This document shows, piece by piece, positions 47,987 through 55,723 of a stretch of DNA of 64,000 nucleotides (the first letter of the stretch is position 1; every line of letters begins with the position of its first letter). The stretch covers positions 607,433-671,432 of the forward strand of contig NZ_LMNW01000001.1 in the NCBI RefSeq assembly GCF_001423125.1, in the 5' to 3' direction. This DNA is from Duganella sp. Leaf126. GTDB lineage: Bacteria; Pseudomonadota; Gammaproteobacteria; Burkholderiales; Burkholderiaceae_D. The notes under the pieces were generated by a model. It was not told where the DNA came from and searched no databases. It was given only the letters and a program-made list of their open reading frames with translations. Position numbers and translations under genes: made by a program.

Positions 47987-48256
47987 ATGAACAAGCACGT
48001 TAAACACTACCTCCACGCCAGCCTGCTGGCGGTCAGCCTGTCCACCGCATTGGTGGCGGCTCCTGCTTTTGCACAAAGTAAATATGTGGCCGAGTCGCCG
48101 ACGGAGCCGCTCCATCGCCGCACGATCGCGCTGTGCGCGCTGGCGCTGTTGACCGTGCACGCGGTCACCCGCAGTCACAAGTTCCCCACCGGACGGCCGC
48201 AGTTCAGCGCCGGCGCCACACCATCCAGCGCTCCATCCCGGCAAACACCGCAATAG
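47987..48256 (+). CDS. Possible small exported protein
   Basis: An 89-residue frame opening with a convincing signal peptide (MNKHVKHYLHASLLAVSLST...PAFAQ) and a GGGGAA ribosome-binding site. The mature part is short, polar and unlike anything I recognise; its 3' end lies antisense to the TPMT-like gene for 53 bp. It could be a truncated gene that kept its exported start. The 243-bp gap before it holds the FmdB promoter and a CACGATCGTG palindrome, no gene. Confidence 0.5.
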   Translation: MNKHVKHYLHASLLAVSLSTALVAAPAFAQSKYVAESPTEPLHRRTIALCALALLTVHAVTRSHKFPTGRPQFSAGATPSSAPSRQTPQ

Positions 48257-48797
48257 CATCGTCGACGACGTCGTCGGTTTCGCACACGAATGCCGGTTGC
48301 AGCAGGGCGTCGAGCGCGCTGCGCGTGATCGCGAACGGCGGCCCCTTGAAGCCATCGCCCACCAGGAAGCAGCCAGCGAGCAGCGCGCCCGCCGGCAATA
48401 GCTGCGCCCAGCGCGCGGCCAGGCGCGGCCACACGGCAGGCGGCATGGCGCACAGAAAAGCCTGCTCGTAAATCAGTTGCAAGGGTTCGGTCGGCTGCCA
48501 GGCGAAAAAGTCGGCCACCACCACGTGCTCGGCATGGGGCCCGGCCAGCTGGCGGGCCACGGCCACGGCAGCCGGCGAAAAGTCGATCGCCGTGGCATTC
48601 CAGCCGGCCGCACGCAACAGCAGCAGTTCGCGCGCGGCGCCGCAGCCGGGGATCAAGGTCGTCATCGGTGCATGGGCAGCGACGAAGCGGCGCAGCGCCG
48701 GCGACACCGTACCGCGGTCCCAGGGCGTGAAGCGGCGTTCGAAGCGCTCGTCCCAGAACGCCGGCGTCAGCGGATCGCGTTGCAGAAAGTCACTCAT
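48204..48797 (-). CDS. TPMT-family SAM-dependent methyltransferase
   Basis: A 197-residue methyltransferase of the thiopurine methyltransferase-like family. FWDERFERRFTPWDRGTVSPAL and the SAM site TLIPGCGAARELLLL are characteristic; AIDFSPAAVAVA follows. Bacterial members methylate thiols, halides or metalloids such as tellurite/selenite; the substrate is not determinable here. It lies 10 bp downstream of ubiB. Confidence 0.88.
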   Translation of the reverse strand: MSDFLQRDPLTPAFWDERFERRFTPWDRGTVSPALRRFVAAHAPMTTLIPGCGAARELLLLRAAGWNATAIDFSPAAVAVARQLAGPHAEHVVVADFFAWQPTEPLQLIYEQAFLCAMPPAVWPRLAARWAQLLPAGALLAGCFLVGDGFKGPPFAITRSALDALLQPAFVCETDDVVDDAIAVFAGMERWMVWRRR

Positions 48798-48807
48798 CGG
48801 GCGCGCA

Positions 48808-50373
48808 TCAGTGCGGCATCAGGTGGGGCCAGAACTCGTACGACGCCAGCGCCAGCACCACCAGGGCAACCGTCCACGCTGCACCGCTGAGCAGGCGGTT
48901 GGTGCGCTGCTGTTCGTGGATCAGCACCTTGAGCAATTCGGTGTTGTCGTTGGGGCGTTCGCCCTGCTGTTCGAGCGCCCGGTGCACCAGGCGTGGCAGT
49001 TGCGGGAAGATCTGGGCGTAGCGCGGCGCCTCGGCTTTCAGCTTCTGGTACAGGCCCTGCCAGCCGACCTGCTCGGCCATCCAGTTTTCCAGATACGGCT
49101 TGGCGGTTTTCCACAGGTCGAGGTCGGGGTCGAGCTGGCGGCCCAGGCCTTCGATATTGAGCAGCGTCTTTTGCAGCAGCACCAGCTGCGGCTGCACTTC
49201 CACATTGAAGCGGCGCGAGGTCTGGAACAGGCGCAGCAGGATCTGGCCGAAAGAGATGTCGCGCAGCGGCCGGTCGAAGATCGGCTCGCAGCAGGCGCGC
49301 ACGGCCGATTCGAGCTCATCGACCCGGGTTTCCTTGGGCGCCCAACCCGATTCGATGTGGGCCTCGGCCACGCGCTTGTAGTCGCGGCGGAAGAAGGCCA
49401 GGAAGTTTTGCGACAGGTAATCCTTGTCATAGTCGGTCAGCGTGCCGACGATGCCGAAGTCGAGCGCGATGTAGCGGCCGAAGGTTTCCGGCTCGATCGA
49501 TACCAGGATGTTACCGGGATGCATATCGGCATGGAAAAAGCCGTCGCGGAACACCTGGGTGAAGAAAATCTCCACGCCGTCGCTCGACAGTTTTTTCAGG
49601 TCCACGCCGGCAGCGGCCAGGCGGTCGATCTGCGAGACCGGGATGCCGTGCATGCGCTCCATGACGATCACATTGCTCGAGCAATAATCCCAGTGCATCT
49701 CGGGCACCAGCAGCAGCTTGGAGTCGGCAAAGTTGCGGCGCAGCTGGCTGGCGTTGGCCGCCTCGCGCATCAGGTCCAGTTCGTCGTGCAAGTATTTGTC
49801 GAACTCGGCCACCACCTCTTTCGGCTTCAGGCGTTTGCTGTCGGCCCACAGGCGGCTGGCCAGGTCGGCCGCGATCTGCATCAGCGCCACATCTTCGTCG
49901 ATGGTTTTTTTCATGCCTGGACGCAGCACCTTGACCGCCACCTGCTGGCCATCCTTGAGTGTTGCAAAGTGCACCTGGGCGATCGATGCCGAGGCCACCG
50001 GGATCCGCTCGAACGAGGCGAACAGCTGGTCCGGGTGGGCCCCCAGCGACTTGTGGATTTGCGCGATGGCGATGTCGGAATCGAACGGCGGCACCCGGTC
50101 CTGCAGGCGCGCCAGTTCGACGGCGATGTCGGGCGGAATCAGGTCGCTGCGGGTGGACAGCACCTGGCCGAACTTGATGAAGATCGGCCCCAGGTCTTCC
50201 AGCGCCAGGCGCAGCCGCACGCCACGCGGCGAGGACAGGTCGCGCCAGAACATCACGGTGTCGATGAAGCGCGCCGTGCGCGGCACCTTGAAGCCGGCAA
50301 TCGCTATTTCGTCGAGGCCGTACTTGATCGCTACCCGCATGATCTTCAGGAAGCGCAGTAATTTCAACATCAT
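48808..50373 (-). CDS. ubiB: Ubiquinone biosynthesis regulatory ATPase/kinase UbiB
   Basis: A 521-residue ABC1/ADCK-family atypical kinase needed for ubiquinone synthesis. The KxGQ motif ([16 protein letters not shown]), the A-rich loop replacement ASIAQVHFA, the catalytic region DMHPGNILV and the metal site ALDFGIVG are visible. It ends with a membrane helix ([15 protein letters not shown]), as in E. coli UbiB, which has two. Its start overlaps the ubiJ stop by 4 bp. Confidence 0.95.
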   Translation of the reverse strand: MMLKLLRFLKIMRVAIKYGLDEIAIAGFKVPRTARFIDTVMFWRDLSSPRGVRLRLALEDLGPIFIKFGQVLSTRSDLIPPDIAVELARLQDRVPPFDSDIAIAQIHKSLGAHPDQLFASFERIPVASASIAQVHFATLKDGQQVAVKVLRPGMKKTIDEDVALMQIAADLASRLWADSKRLKPKEVVAEFDKYLHDELDLMREAANASQLRRNFADSKLLLVPEMHWDYCSSNVIVMERMHGIPVSQIDRLAAAGVDLKKLSSDGVEIFFTQVFRDGFFHADMHPGNILVSIEPETFGRYIALDFGIVGTLTDYDKDYLSQNFLAFFRRDYKRVAEAHIESGWAPKETRVDELESAVRACCEPIFDRPLRDISFGQILLRLFQTSRRFNVEVQPQLVLLQKTLLNIEGLGRQLDPDLDLWKTAKPYLENWMAEQVGWQGLYQKLKAEAPRYAQIFPQLPRLVHRALEQQGERPNDNTELLKVLIHEQQRTNRLLSGAAWTVALVVLALASYEFWPHLMPH

Positions 50374-50981
50374 GGGGTTCCCAGTTTCTGTTCCAGTTTG
50401 GCCAGGCGCTTGGCAGCGCGCTCGACATCGTCGCGCAGGCGCGTGACGTCGGCCGATAATTCTTCTACCGCGTGCGGGCGCACCAGCAGTTGCTTCTCGT
50501 CGAGCAGGTACTCGGCGACGTTTTCGGCCAGCTTGCGGTGACCGTTCCTGACCGCCTCGAACGCGCTGTGGGCGCCGGACACCACGCGCCTGGCCGCCAG
50601 CGGTCCCACCAGCTTCTCCAGGTCCACCTCGGCTTCCCAGCGCAGCGACTGGCTCAGGCTCGACAGCGCGTTGGCGAACTCGGCGTCACCCTCGATGCGC
50701 ACGTAGGAAAACGCCCGCGCCCGGTCCTGCACGATCAGCGGCAGGTCGGCCGGCTTGATGCGAATGGTCACGCTGGCCACCGCTTCGGCAGGGGCGGCTT
50801 CAAGCATGCCGTCAGCCGTCACGCGCAGGCGCAGCGCCGCCACACCGGCGTCGATGGCAGCCACCTTGCCAGCGTGGCGCTGCAGGGCGCTCCTGGCCCA
50901 TGGCTCCTGCGCCAGCAGGTGGTTGATCGCGGCGCTGGCCGGCAAGGCAGCAGAAAGGGAACTGGGCAGGGGGAGTGTCAT
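50370..50981 (-). CDS. ubiJ: Ubiquinone biosynthesis accessory factor UbiJ (SCP2 domain)
   Basis: A 203-residue protein with an N-terminal SCP2-like lipid-binding domain ([17 protein letters not shown] region [33 protein letters not shown]) and a C-terminal coiled coil ([27 protein letters not shown]). UbiJ helps hold the Ubi enzyme complex and its lipid intermediates. ATG 50981 is used, with GGGGGAG upstream. It lies in the ubiE-Tim44-ubiJ-ubiB gene order. Confidence 0.9.
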   Translation of the reverse strand: MTLPLPSSLSAALPASAAINHLLAQEPWARSALQRHAGKVAAIDAGVAALRLRVTADGMLEAAPAEAVASVTIRIKPADLPLIVQDRARAFSYVRIEGDAEFANALSSLSQSLRWEAEVDLEKLVGPLAARRVVSGAHSAFEAVRNGHRKLAENVAEYLLDEKQLLVRPHAVEELSADVTRLRDDVERAAKRLAKLEQKLGTP

Positions 50982-51010
50982 TCGGTACGCTATCAAAACA
51001 GGGCCACAAA

Positions 51011-51037
51011 ACAAAACCGCCCAGCAACGGGCGGTTT
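51011..51037 (-). terminator. Intrinsic terminator after the Tim44-like gene
   Basis: AAACCGCCC and GGGCGGTTT form a perfect 9-bp stem with a 6-nt loop. On the minus strand it ends in TTTTGTTTTGT, just past the Tim44-like stop. Confidence 0.85.
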
Positions 51038-51069
51038 CGATCTTACCATTTTGCGGGACAAACCACGGT

Positions 51070-52023
51070 TCAGGCCAACTGTTGAATACCAGCGAGCAGC
51101 CAGCCGGCCGAACCCGACACCGGTTTGCTCAGGTTCCACACTTCGTTGAGCGGCTCGGCCAGCGCATCGCGGGCCGGCTTGACCATGCCCGTGAAGCGCA
51201 CGCTGGCCAGGTAGTCGGTGGCCGTGGTTTCGATGCCCAGCAGCTCGGCATTGAGGCTGACCACTTCGGTGTAGTCGGGCTGGGTGCGCTCGGACAGCTG
51301 CAGGCTCATCTCGGCAAATACTTCCGGCGTGGTGAATTCGCGGATGTCGGCGGTATCGCCCTTGTCCCAAGCCGCCTGCAGGCGGATGAAGTTACCCTTG
51401 GCCACGCGCAGGAACGACACTTCGTCGAAATCGGCGGGCACGCCCCATTTCTGGTGCGCAGGCGCCGCTGCCGGCTGGTACTGGTAGTTCTGGCCCGACT
51501 GCAGGCCGGAACCGATTTCGGGCGTACCGCTCGCATTGCCGGTGTTGTACTGCGCCGGCTGCTGGGCGGGCGTGAACGGCTTGACGTTGTCGTTGTAGCC
51601 GCTGTTGCCGAAGGCCGGCGCCGGCTGTGCCTTGCGACGGATCATGCGCACGATGAAGAACACCACGCCGGCGATCAGCGCCAGCATCAGGATCGAGCCG
51701 ATCATGCTGCCCAGCGCGCCGCTGAGGCCGAAGTGCGAGAACAAGGCGCCCAGACCCAGGCCCAGCAAGGCGCCGCCGAGAATACCTTTCCACGGACTGG
51801 CCGGTTTCGGCGGCACGGCCGCGTTGGGTGCCGGGGCGGGCGCCTGGCGCTGTACGCCCTGCGGCGCCTGCTGCGGCGCGGCGGCCGGCGGCATGCGCTG
51901 GACGTTTTGCGACTGGCGGCCGATCGAGCGGCCGCCGCCGGCAGGACGGGCGATGGCTTCGGACACCATGGCGCCGACGGAGAGCGCCAGCACGGCGCTC
52001 ACCAGGATTTTTTTGATTGTCAT
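51070..52023 (-). CDS. Tim44-like domain membrane protein
   Basis: A 317-residue protein with a signal peptide, a Pro/Gln/Ala-rich linker, a Gly-rich membrane pair (ILGGALLGLGLGALFSHFGL, MIGSILMLALIAGVVFFIV) and a C-terminal Tim44-like domain (FDEVSFLRVAKGNFIRLQAAWDKGDTADIREFTTPEV). In mitochondria Tim44 docks the import motor; the bacterial role is unknown. It is conserved between ubiE and ubiJ in betaproteobacteria. Confidence 0.9.
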   Translation of the reverse strand: MTIKKILVSAVLALSVGAMVSEAIARPAGGGRSIGRQSQNVQRMPPAAAPQQAPQGVQRQAPAPAPNAAVPPKPASPWKGILGGALLGLGLGALFSHFGLSGALGSMIGSILMLALIAGVVFFIVRMIRRKAQPAPAFGNSGYNDNVKPFTPAQQPAQYNTGNASGTPEIGSGLQSGQNYQYQPAAAPAHQKWGVPADFDEVSFLRVAKGNFIRLQAAWDKGDTADIREFTTPEVFAEMSLQLSERTQPDYTEVVSLNAELLGIETTATDYLASVRFTGMVKPARDALAEPLNEVWNLSKPVSGSAGWLLAGIQQLA

Positions 52024-52044
52024 TATGTCTCTCTCCCTACGTGG

Positions 52045-52779
52045 TTATAACTTGATACCGGTGTGTAAAGCGGCCACACCTGCCGTCAGGTTGTAATACT
52101 TGACGCTTTCCAGGCCCGCCGTTTCCATCATCGTTTTCAGCGTTTCCTGGTCCGGATGCATGCGGATCGATTCGGCCAGATAGCGGTAGCTTTCGGCATC
52201 GCCGGCGATTTTCTGGCCCATCCACGGCAGCACCTTGAACGAATACAGGTCGTACGGTTTTTGCAGCGGCTCGATCACTTTCGAGAATTCCAGTACCAGC
52301 AGCTTGCCGCCCGGCTTGAGCACGCGGCGCATTTCCGCCAGCGCCTGGTCCTTGTGCGTCATGTTGCGCAGGCCGAAGGCCACGCTCACGCGGTCGAAAT
52401 AGTTATCGGGGAATGGCAGCTTCTCGGCGTCGCACAACAAGGTGGGGGGCAACAGGCCCCGGTTCAAGAGCCGGTCGCGCCCAACCCGCAACATCGATTC
52501 GTTGATGTCGGTGAGCCAGACTTCGCCGGTGGGACCGGCCTGCTTGGCAAACGCCTTGGCCAGGTCACCGGTGCCGCCGGCGATGTCGAGGCACTTGAAG
52601 CCGGGACGCACGCCGGCGTTGGCGATCGTAAATACCTTCCAGAGCCGGTGCAGGCCGCCGGACATGACGTCGTTCATGATGTCGTACTTGGCAGCGACAG
52701 AATGGAAAACCTTGGCGACTTCGCGTACTTTGTCGTCTTCCGCAACGGTTTTGTAACCGAAATGAGTGGTATTGGTCAT
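52045..52779 (-). CDS. ubiE: Ubiquinone/menaquinone methyltransferase UbiE
   Basis: A 244-residue class I SAM methyltransferase performing the C-methylation of ubiquinone synthesis. The TTHFGYKTV start, motif [29 protein letters not shown] and [12 protein letters not shown] are all UbiE signatures. It is the first gene of the ubiE-Tim44-ubiJ-ubiB run. Confidence 0.96.
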   Translation of the reverse strand: MTNTTHFGYKTVAEDDKVREVAKVFHSVAAKYDIMNDVMSGGLHRLWKVFTIANAGVRPGFKCLDIAGGTGDLAKAFAKQAGPTGEVWLTDINESMLRVGRDRLLNRGLLPPTLLCDAEKLPFPDNYFDRVSVAFGLRNMTHKDQALAEMRRVLKPGGKLLVLEFSKVIEPLQKPYDLYSFKVLPWMGQKIAGDAESYRYLAESIRMHPDQETLKTMMETAGLESVKYYNLTAGVAALHTGIKL

Positions 52780-52805
52780 GGTGGCAGGCCTGTTAGTTTG
52801 CCTGC

Positions 52806-52811
52806 ATTATA
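52806..52811 (-). promoter_or_regulatory. Probable ubiE promoter -10
   Basis: TATAAT on the minus strand, 27 bp before the ubiE ATG, with a GTGAAA -35-like hexamer at about 16-bp spacing. Confidence 0.5.
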
Positions 52812-52860
52812 CAAGCGCAGGGACGGTTTTCACCGCTCCGGCCACCATGTTGCCCTGCGC

Positions 52861-52893
52861 TAAGCCGACATTAAGCCGTTATTAAGTCGATAT
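52861..52893. repeat. Three 11-bp tandem units with TAAGC core
   Basis: TAAGCCGACAT, TAAGCCGTTAT and TAAGTCGATAT lie head to tail (52861-52893) in the 195-bp gap between ubiE and the alpha/beta hydrolase gene. The unit length and core match the array at 33926-33958. Confidence 0.75.
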
Positions 52894-52974
52894 GGCGCCG
52901 ATATCCCGTTTGCAGGCCGGCACCATTCAACTGGTATCAGCCGATTTGCGCGTCTGCCGCCCCCGCTGGCGCCA

Positions 52975-54432
52975 TCATTGCGGCGGCAAATGCCGCCATG
53001 CGAGTCCCAGCGCAGCGCGCTTGGGGAAGCCTTTCCACAAGCCGGGGTCGGGCTTGATGGTGCCGTCCGCGCTTAGCGGTGGCAGCGCCAGGTAGGCTTG
53101 CAGCGGCTGCTGCTTGAGCACGATGCCGAGGAACGCCGTCACGAAGTGCTGGTTGATGTTGTTGATGCGGCGGCTGTCCCACACGGGTTCCGCGTACGAC
53201 TGGAAATCGTCGGCATTGCGCCACATGGCCGGCGACGGCGGGTTCGGGGCGCTGTTGTGGCGCCCGCCCACGTAGGTCAGCAGGTAGCGGTCGGCGTTCA
53301 CCGTGCCCTCGAACAGGCGCAGCACGCCGTCGCGGTAACCGGCCACGTCGTCCTGGTCGCCGCTGATAAACAGCAGTGGGGTGTGCACGCCGGCCAGGCC
53401 GTCGGCATCCCAGATCTTGTGCGCGCCGCCCCACGGGGCGAACGCCACCACCGCCTTGATGCGCGCGGCAGCCTGGCGCTGCTGCGCGTATTCGGCATTG
53501 CCCTGCTGGTTGACGGCCAGCTTGCCGCCGGGGACAAAGGCCACCGCCGCCGCGCTGACGCCTGCGCCCACCGTGTTCAGGGCGCCGTAACCGCCCATCG
53601 AATAACCGATCAGCGCGGTGCGGTCCACGTCCACCAGGCCGGCCAGGAAGTTGCCGCTGCCCGGCCTCGCCCAGCCGGCCACCGTGTCGAGCACGAACAG
53701 GTCGTCGAGCCGGCGGTTGAGCAGGGTGCTGGCAAAGCCGGCCTTGTCGGCACGGGTCGATTCCGGGTGGTCGATGGCGACCACCACGTAGCCTTTCGAG
53801 GCCAGGTTTTCGGTCAGGTAGCTCATCTGCAGGCGCGAGCCGGGATAGCCGTGCGAGACGATCACCAGCGGGTAGCGGGTGTCGGCGGACGCTGACGCTG
53901 CCGCGCCGGCGGCCGCGAACACAGTGCCAGCGGGAGCGGCTGGCGTTGGCGTTGGCGTTGGCGTTGGCGTTGGCGTCGATGGTGCGGCCTCACTGGCGAG
54001 ATGCGCCGGTGCGGCGCCGCCGGCGGGGTGCAGCGGCGCGGCATCCCTTGCCGCGCGGCCGTTGAACTGGAATGCGGTGTTGGGCCGTTTCGGGTCGTTG
54101 GGACCGGAGCCAAGCACGTCGGTGTACACGGTGTGCTCGGCCTGGCCGCTGGCCAGCGCTGCCGGATACCAGATTTCGAGCGTGAGCTTGCGCGTGGTGC
54201 GCGGGTTCGGGGTCTGGTCGGTCACGCGCAGCACGTCGAGCTGGTCGCGGTGTTCGACCGTCAGCGTGCGCACGCCCACCTTGGCCGGACCGCGCGCGGC
54301 CAGTTCCGGTGCGTCCGGCCGGGCGTCGCCGAAATACTCCTGCGCACCGGCCGTCCCTGCCACCAGCAGCGATGCCACCGATACCGCCGCTACCATTGCC
54401 ACCGCTGCCACCATCCTGCCCACTGCCTGCAT
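52975..54432 (-). CDS. Exported alpha/beta hydrolase (PAF-acetylhydrolase/dienelactone-hydrolase-like)
   Basis: A 485-residue exported hydrolase: signal peptide (VAAVSVASLLVAGTAGAQ), a variable region with a (TP)n run at about residues 152-163, then an alpha/beta hydrolase fold. The fold contains oxyanion segment VIVSHGYPGS, nucleophile elbow GYSMGGYG, an Asp in FISGDQDD and His in YVGGRHNS. Substrates are probably esters or lactones. It starts 2 bp after the flavin monooxygenase stop, so it belongs to that operon. Confidence 0.85.
   Translation of the reverse strand: MQAVGRMVAAVAMVAAVSVASLLVAGTAGAQEYFGDARPDAPELAARGPAKVGVRTLTVEHRDQLDVLRVTDQTPNPRTTRKLTLEIWYPAALASGQAEHTVYTDVLGSGPNDPKRPNTAFQFNGRAARDAAPLHPAGGAAPAHLASEAAPSTPTPTPTPTPTPAAPAGTVFAAAGAAASASADTRYPLVIVSHGYPGSRLQMSYLTENLASKGYVVVAIDHPESTRADKAGFASTLLNRRLDDLFVLDTVAGWARPGSGNFLAGLVDVDRTALIGYSMGGYGALNTVGAGVSAAAVAFVPGGKLAVNQQGNAEYAQQRQAAARIKAVVAFAPWGGAHKIWDADGLAGVHTPLLFISGDQDDVAGYRDGVLRLFEGTVNADRYLLTYVGGRHNSAPNPPSPAMWRNADDFQSYAEPVWDSRRINNINQHFVTAFLGIVLKQQPLQAYLALPPLSADGTIKPDPGLWKGFPKRAALGLAWRHLPPQ
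53942..53977. repeat. Hexanucleotide (GGCGTT)6 array inside the hydrolase gene
   Basis: Five exact GGCGTT units and a GGCGTC, encoding a Thr-Pro run on the minus strand. The unit is a multiple of three, so copy changes would keep the frame. Confidence 0.9.
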
Positions 54433-54434
54433 CG

Positions 54435-55721
54435 CTACTCCCGTAATCCCAAGTGTGCGCGCAAGGTGATGCCGGTGTAGGCGGTGCGGAACAAGCCGCG
54501 CCGCTGCAACTCGGGCACCACCAGCGCCAGAAAATCGTCGAGGCCGCCCGGCAGCGCCGGCGCCATGAAATTGAATCCGTCAGCCGCCCCGCCCTCGAAC
54601 CAGGCCTGCATCTGGTCGGCCACCGTCTGCGCCGTGCCGATCACGGTAAAGTGGCCGCGACCGCCCGCGATGCGTTCGTAGAGCTGGCGGATACTCAACT
54701 GCTCGCCCTGCGCCAGATTGGTCAGCAGCTGCTGGCGGCTGCGCTGACCGTCCAGCGTTTCCGGCAGATCGGGCAAGGGGCCGTCCAGCGGATAGCCGGA
54801 CAGGTCGAAATTGCCGATCATGCGGCCCAGCAGCGCCAGCCCCGCCTTCGGCTCGATCAGGCCTTGCAGCTGGCCGAACTTGTCGTCCGCCTCGCCCTGC
54901 GAACTTCCCACCACCGCGAACAGACCCGGCATGATCTTCAGTGCGTCGCGATGGCGGCCCTGCTCCGCCACCCGGCGCTTGATGTCGCCGTAAAAATCGC
55001 GCGCACTGGCCAGCGTGGGCTGGGCAGTAAACACCACGTCGGCGGTCGCTGCGGCCAGCGCGCGACCCGCTTCCGAACCGCCGGCCTGCACCACCACCGG
55101 CCGGCCCTGCGGGCTGGGCGTGACGTTGAGCGGACCGGCCACCGCGAAGTGTGCGCCGCGATGATCGAGCTTGCGAATGCGGGCAGGATCGGCCAGTACA
55201 CCGCCCGCCTTGTCGTTGACCAGCGCGCCATCCTGCCAACTATCCCACAGTCCTGTGACAACTTGATGAAATTCGCGGGCGCGCGCATACCGCTCGGCAT
55301 GGTCCACGTGCCGGTCGCGGCCGAAGTTGGCCGCTTCGGCCGCGTTATCCGACGTCACCAGGTTCCACCCTGCCCGGCCGTCCGACAGCTGGTCGAGCGA
55401 GGCGAACTGGCGCGCCACCGTGTACGGCTCGTTATAGGTGGTGGTGGCGGTGCCGATCAGGCCGATGCGCTCGGTCGACGCGGCCAGCGCCGACAGCAGG
55501 GTCAACGGTTCGAGCGACGGGATGTTGCCGGTCAGCGCCAGGCTGTCGGCAAAGAAGACGGCGTCCAGGCAGGCCGCTTCGGCCTGGCGCACCTGCTGGC
55601 GAAAGACCTTGAACGGATTGGTGTCCAGGTCGGTCTGCGGATGGCGCCAGGCGGCCACGTGGTGACCGTGGCGCATCATGAAGGCGGCGATGCTCAGTTG
55701 GCGGCTGGCGGGTGCGGTCAT
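54435..55721 (-). CDS. LLM-class flavin-dependent monooxygenase (NtaA/SnaA/DszA type)
   Basis: A 428-residue luciferase-like monooxygenase using FMNH2. The FxxMxxGHHVAAWRHP start, DAVFFADSLAL, IGLIGTATTTYNEPYTVARQFASLDQLSDGRAGWNLVTS and VVQAGGSEAGRALA are typical of the nitrilotriacetate/dibenzothiophene-sulfone group. It oxidises an organic substrate, often containing sulfur or nitrogen. The start at 55721 has GGAG. It lies 2 bp downstream of the TonB receptor gene; a reductase is not in the window. Confidence 0.9.
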   Translation of the reverse strand: MTAPASRQLSIAAFMMRHGHHVAAWRHPQTDLDTNPFKVFRQQVRQAEAACLDAVFFADSLALTGNIPSLEPLTLLSALAASTERIGLIGTATTTYNEPYTVARQFASLDQLSDGRAGWNLVTSDNAAEAANFGRDRHVDHAERYARAREFHQVVTGLWDSWQDGALVNDKAGGVLADPARIRKLDHRGAHFAVAGPLNVTPSPQGRPVVVQAGGSEAGRALAAATADVVFTAQPTLASARDFYGDIKRRVAEQGRHRDALKIMPGLFAVVGSSQGEADDKFGQLQGLIEPKAGLALLGRMIGNFDLSGYPLDGPLPDLPETLDGQRSRQQLLTNLAQGEQLSIRQLYERIAGGRGHFTVIGTAQTVADQMQAWFEGGAADGFNFMAPALPGGLDDFLALVVPELQRRGLFRTAYTGITLRAHLGLRE

Positions 55722-55723
55722 GC

